From assembly GCA_002782365.1 (NCBI GenBank), contig PFHP01000050.1, positions 1 through 9,086 of the forward strand: a stretch of DNA of 9,086 nt. The letters run 5' to 3'. Every line of letters begins with the position of its first letter. Position 1 is the first letter of the stretch. The stretch is from Candidatus Kuenenbacteria bacterium CG_4_8_14_3_um_filter_39_15 (GTDB lineage Bacteria; Patescibacteriota; Patescibacteriia; UBA2196; GWA2-42-15). The translations under genes were made by a program, and so were the position numbers. Shown here one piece after another: positions 6,518 to 9,086 of the stretch. Under the pieces are notes generated by a model, which did not search any database, was not told the origin of the DNA, and was given only the letters and a program-made list of their open reading frames with translations.

Positions 6518-6661
6518 AAATCAATTAACAGGGAACAGGGGGGTTTTAATAATTTTAAATTATAAATTTTAAATGAATTTTAAATGTTTTAATTTTAAAA
6601 TTTATTAATTGAGATTTGATTTAAAATTTAAAATTTGTTATTTAAAATTTTTTAAGATTTT
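6518..6661. repeat. AT-rich spacer repeat, copy E (degenerate centre)
   Basis: The gap starts with a short non-repeat stretch (ACAGGGAACAGGGGGG, 6528–6543), then enters the family at about 6548. The left arm is recognisable (about 6576–6600), but the central loop and right arm are replaced by a shorter, diverged segment. The last 40 bases (6622–6661) are again identical to copies A and C and abut the ATG at 6662. Confidence 0.8.
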
Positions 6662-7945
6662 ATGTTACCGACTTTAGACTATAAAAGAATATTGCTCGCG
6701 ATTTTGCTTGTCATCATAAGTATTGGTCTTTTGTTTGGTATTATTTGGCTTATTTTTTTAAGGCAGCCGGTAGAACAGCCGAGTCAGAATGAGCCGACAG
6801 CTGGTTCAGGAGGAAATTTGCCGGATATCGGAACTGGAGAACCTGGCGGCGTGATTAGCCCAGGAGGAACTTTGCCAGGCAGTACTGGCAATGAACCAAT
6901 TGGTGGAACAAATGGTCAGACAGGGCAGGAGCTGGCACAAATGTCTGAAGTTGCCCGTGGTTCCTTGACTAAGGTGTACAATCTGGCGGAAGTGCCAATC
7001 GATGAAGTTACTTTGGCTAGCAGTGGTTTTAATTATTTAAGCGGAGAGGACAGTAAATTTTATCGCCTGTCTTTTGACGGCAACAACCGTTTGCCGCTGG
7101 CAACCGAAGCTTTCCCCTATGTAGATCGAATAACCTGGTCAGCTGATGGCGCAAAGGCTATTTTAGAATATCCTGACGGGGCAAATATTGTTTATGATTT
7201 TACTAAAAATAGAAAAGTAACCTTGCCCACCGGGGCAGAGGGGTTTAGTTTTGATGCCAGCGGAGATAATATCGCCTATAAATTTATTGGTTCTAGAGAA
7301 GAGGATAATTGGCTGGTAGTGAGTGATAGTCAAAATATCGGAGCGGAAGCCATTGAACCGTTGGGAGATCAGGGCGATAAAGTGGAAGTGGCTTGGTCAC
7401 CGGCCGGACAGGTGGTGGCGCTTTATCATGACTCAATTGGCCTCAATAGGGAGGAAGTATTCTTTGTTGGCCACAAGGGCGAAAATTTTAAATCCATGGT
7501 AGTTGAGGGATCAAATTTTTTTGGTAAATGGTCGCCCGACGGCAAAAAAATACTTTATCATGTGATAAATTCAGTGAGTGACTATAATCCAGTGCTGTGG
7601 ATAGCTGACGCGGCCGGAGAAAATATTGGCAATAATAATTTTAATTTAGGTATTATCACCTGGGTGGACAAATGTGTTTTTAGCGGGAACAATAAAGTTT
7701 ATTGCGCCGTGCCAATTGAACTCAAAGAAGGGGCAGGACTGTATCCAGAATTACTCGCTGACAGCGCCGATGTCTTTTATGAGATTAATTTAGATACCGG
7801 ACTTAGCAAACTGATTGCTTTTCCAGTGATGAGTGAAGAGCTGAGCGAATTTCAGGTAAAAAAATTATTTATTTCGGACGACGGCAGTAAACTTTATTTT
7901 TGGGATGCGTTTACCCAGGGGCTGTATTATCTGAGATTAAAATAA
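6662..7945 (+). CDS. Membrane-anchored beta-propeller (PD40/TolB-like) protein
   Basis: This 427-residue protein has one N-terminal membrane helix (about 9–33) and no lipobox or cleavage site, so it is probably anchored with the rest outside the cytoplasm. A Gly/Pro/Thr-rich linker (about 36–90) leads to a beta-propeller. At least four blade motifs of the PD40/WD40-like kind are visible: WSADGAKAILEY (W159), WSPAGQVVALYHD (W245), WSPDGKKILYHV (W290) and ISDDGSKLYFWD (about 405). Weaker ones are FSFDASGDNIAYKF and an aberrant blade containing two Cys (VDKCVFSGNNKVYCAVP), which might form a disulfide. Propellers of this type bind proteins or ligands; no enzymatic residues are apparent. It shares the spacer-repeat leader with prgI and virB4, and the DsbA-like gene follows. 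A surface-exposed part of the secretion or attachment apparatus is plausible but unproven. Confidence 0.75.
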   Translation: MLPTLDYKRILLAILLVIISIGLLFGIIWLIFLRQPVEQPSQNEPTAGSGGNLPDIGTGEPGGVISPGGTLPGSTGNEPIGGTNGQTGQELAQMSEVARGSLTKVYNLAEVPIDEVTLASSGFNYLSGEDSKFYRLSFDGNNRLPLATEAFPYVDRITWSADGAKAILEYPDGANIVYDFTKNRKVTLPTGAEGFSFDASGDNIAYKFIGSREEDNWLVVSDSQNIGAEAIEPLGDQGDKVEVAWSPAGQVVALYHDSIGLNREEVFFVGHKGENFKSMVVEGSNFFGKWSPDGKKILYHVINSVSDYNPVLWIADAAGENIGNNNFNLGIITWVDKCVFSGNNKVYCAVPIELKEGAGLYPELLADSADVFYEINLDTGLSKLIAFPVMSEELSEFQVKKLFISDDGSKLYFWDAFTQGLYYLRLK

Positions 7946-7991
7946 ATTTTTTCCGCTAAGTTTCATTTATTAGTTATTTTGTTGAATTTAT

Positions 7992-8693
7992 ATGACCAAT
8001 GGGCAATACATAATTTTTGCGTTTGTTTCAATTCTGCTTTTAGCCAGTATTTTTTTGGTTTGGATCATCAGCGATTTTGGCAATAATAATGAGAGTTTGC
8101 CACTGTCAAACACAAACGCTAACAGCCAAAGCGATAATTCAAGGACGGATCCGTTAATTACCTCAACCAAAGAGCTTTATGGCTCCCTCATAAATGAAAA
8201 TGACCCGGTAAGGGGAAGCGGCGCGGCCGGGCTGGTAATTTTAGAATTTGGCGATTTTGAATGCCCCTATTGCCAGACGGTTTTTCCTAATTTAGTGAAA
8301 ATTTTGTCTGAATATCAGGGTAAGGTAAAGTTAGTTTGGAAAGATTTTCCAAACCCATCGCATTTGAATGCTCGGGATGCAGCCCTGGCGGCCAGGTGTG
8401 CGGGCGATCAGGGTCAATTTTGGGAATATCATGATTATTTATTCGCTAATCAGGCTGAGCTGTCACGCGAGATGTACAACCAAATTGCGCTTGAACTTAG
8501 GCTTAGTTTGAGCCAGTTTAATAAATGTCTTGATGGTCAAGAAAAAATTGAGCTGATTGGGCAAGGTTTAGAAGATGGGCAAAAATTAGGAGTGGATGCC
8601 ACGCCCTATATTTTTATTGGTAACAAGCAATTTAATTATGCTTTGAGCTATGAGGAGCTGAAGGGGGCGGTTGAAGAAGAGATTAGAAAATAG
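7992..8693 (+). CDS. Membrane-anchored DsbA-like thiol:disulfide oxidoreductase
   Basis: This 233-residue protein has an N-terminal membrane helix (about 6–26), a Ser/Asn-rich linker (30–58), and a thioredoxin-fold domain with an inserted helical region, as in the DsbA/Thioredoxin_4 family. The active site is FECPYCQ (C91 and C94, CPYC). The cis-proline is in DATPYIFIGNKQF (T204–P205). The conserved ARCAGDQGQFWEYHDYLF segment is typical for the family, and a further Cys lies in FNKCLDGQ. Such proteins introduce or shuffle disulfides in exported proteins. No partner (DsbB or VKOR) is in the window. Its predicted substrates could include the two-Cys propeller upstream. It is separated from the propeller gene by only 46 bases, which lack the spacer repeat, and is followed by a terminator, so it is the last gene of the block. 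Confidence 0.9.
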   Translation: MTNGQYIIFAFVSILLLASIFLVWIISDFGNNNESLPLSNTNANSQSDNSRTDPLITSTKELYGSLINENDPVRGSGAAGLVILEFGDFECPYCQTVFPNLVKILSEYQGKVKLVWKDFPNPSHLNARDAALAARCAGDQGQFWEYHDYLFANQAELSREMYNQIALELRLSLSQFNKCLDGQEKIELIGQGLEDGQKLGVDATPYIFIGNKQFNYALSYEELKGAVEEEIRK

Positions 8694-8708
8694 AAATTAA
8701 AATTTAGG

Positions 8709-8743
8709 AATGCAAAAAGCCGCTTGAAACGGCTTTTTGCATT
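8709..8743. terminator. Symmetric bidirectional intrinsic terminator
   Basis: AATGCAAAAAGCCG (8709–8722) and CGGCTTTTTGCATT (8730–8743) form a perfect 14-bp stem with a 7-base loop (CTTGAAA). A GC-rich core (GCCG/CGGC) is followed on either strand by five Ts, so it can end both the DsbA-like transcript and the convergent rplT transcript. It is the only convincing intrinsic terminator in the window. Confidence 0.85.
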
Positions 8744-8755
8744 ATAAAAGATATT

Positions 8756-9086
8756 TTATTTCTTAACAGATTCTATAATTTTAGCAAATATTTGAGGGTG
8801 TTTTTGGGCAAGTTCGGAAAGGACTTTTCTATTGAGCTCTATTTTTTTAATTTTTAAGAGGTTAATAAATTGGGAGTAGCTTAAATTATAATGGCGGACG
8901 GCGGCATTCAGGCGGATTTGCCATAAGGCACGGTTGACCCGTTTCTTTTTTCTGCGGTCGGCAAAAGCATGAGCGCCGGCTTTATGGGTGGCAGTGATGG
9001 CTTGTTTAATAAGATTTTTACGGCCCCATTTATAGCCTTTAGTTTGCTTAAAAATCCTTGTCCGTTTTTTAATATGTAAAACACCG
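8756..9086 (-). CDS. rplT: 50S ribosomal protein L20 (partial, N-terminus off the right edge)
   Basis: Reading the minus strand from the edge gives 109 residues ending at the TAA (8756–8758). They begin GVLHIKKRTRIF and contain the L20 signatures TKGYKWGRKNLIKQA, THKAGAHAFADRRKKKRVNR, ALWQIRLNAAVRHYNLSYSQ, FINLLKIKKIELNRKVLSEL and a short C-terminal helix ending ESVKK. L20 binds 23S rRNA early in 50S assembly, and in many bacteria it represses its own operon (infC–rpmI–rplT). By comparison with the usual ~115–120 residues only about six residues (the MxRVKR-like start) are missing beyond base 9086. It is convergent with the secretion block, and rpmI would be expected next to the right, outside the window. 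Confidence 0.95.
   Translation of the reverse strand, partial: GVLHIKKRTRIFKQTKGYKWGRKNLIKQAITATHKAGAHAFADRRKKKRVNRALWQIRLNAAVRHYNLSYSQFINLLKIKKIELNRKVLSELAQKHPQIFAKIIESVKK

Overview
The window looks like a piece of a Candidate Phyla Radiation (Patescibacteria) genome. This rests on the combination of a PrgI–VirB4 type IV secretion (T4SS) cluster with unrecognised neighbours, very AT-rich spacers, no Shine-Dalgarno sequence before any gene, and short single-pass membrane proteins. Genes ending in TGA next to ordinary TGG tryptophans argue for the standard bacterial code, not the TGA=Gly code of Gracilibacteria/SR1. The lineage call is inference; no 16S or marker set is present.

Layout. Bases 1–333 are the 3' end of an unrecognised gene carrying two adjacent perfect hairpins inside its open frame, which look like an in-frame palindromic repeat insertion. 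After a short spacer with small tandem repeats lies a BRO-N/DinD-like gene (444–1289). An extended -10 promoter then leads into a co-directional block: an unknown helical protein (1379–2422), PrgI/VirB3-like membrane protein (2579–3004), a VirB4-N-terminal-like protein (3170–3844), the VirB4/TraC ATPase (4006–5892), a single-pass protein of VirB8-like topology (5945–6517), a membrane-anchored beta-propeller (6662–7945) and a membrane-anchored DsbA-like thiol oxidoreductase (7992–8693). A symmetric hairpin terminator (8709–8743) separates this block from convergent rplT (ribosomal protein L20), which runs off the right edge.

How it may work together. VirB4 would power a small envelope-spanning machine with the PrgI membrane component. 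The VirB8-like protein and the propeller would be extracytoplasmic parts, and the DsbA-like protein could oxidise exported subunits. No relaxase, coupling ATPase (VirD4), VirB6 or pilin is visible, so conjugation, secretion, DNA uptake and surface attachment all remain open.

The most unusual feature is the spacing. Five successive gene junctions in this block (2423–2578, 3005–3169, 3845–4005, 5893–5944, 6518–6661) are filled by copies of one very AT-rich family of foldback repeats. The best copies have 26-base inverted arms around a 16-base loop. Three copies end in the same 40 bases directly abutting the ATG, so the repeat itself forms the 5' leader of the downstream gene. The junctions at either end of the block lack it.
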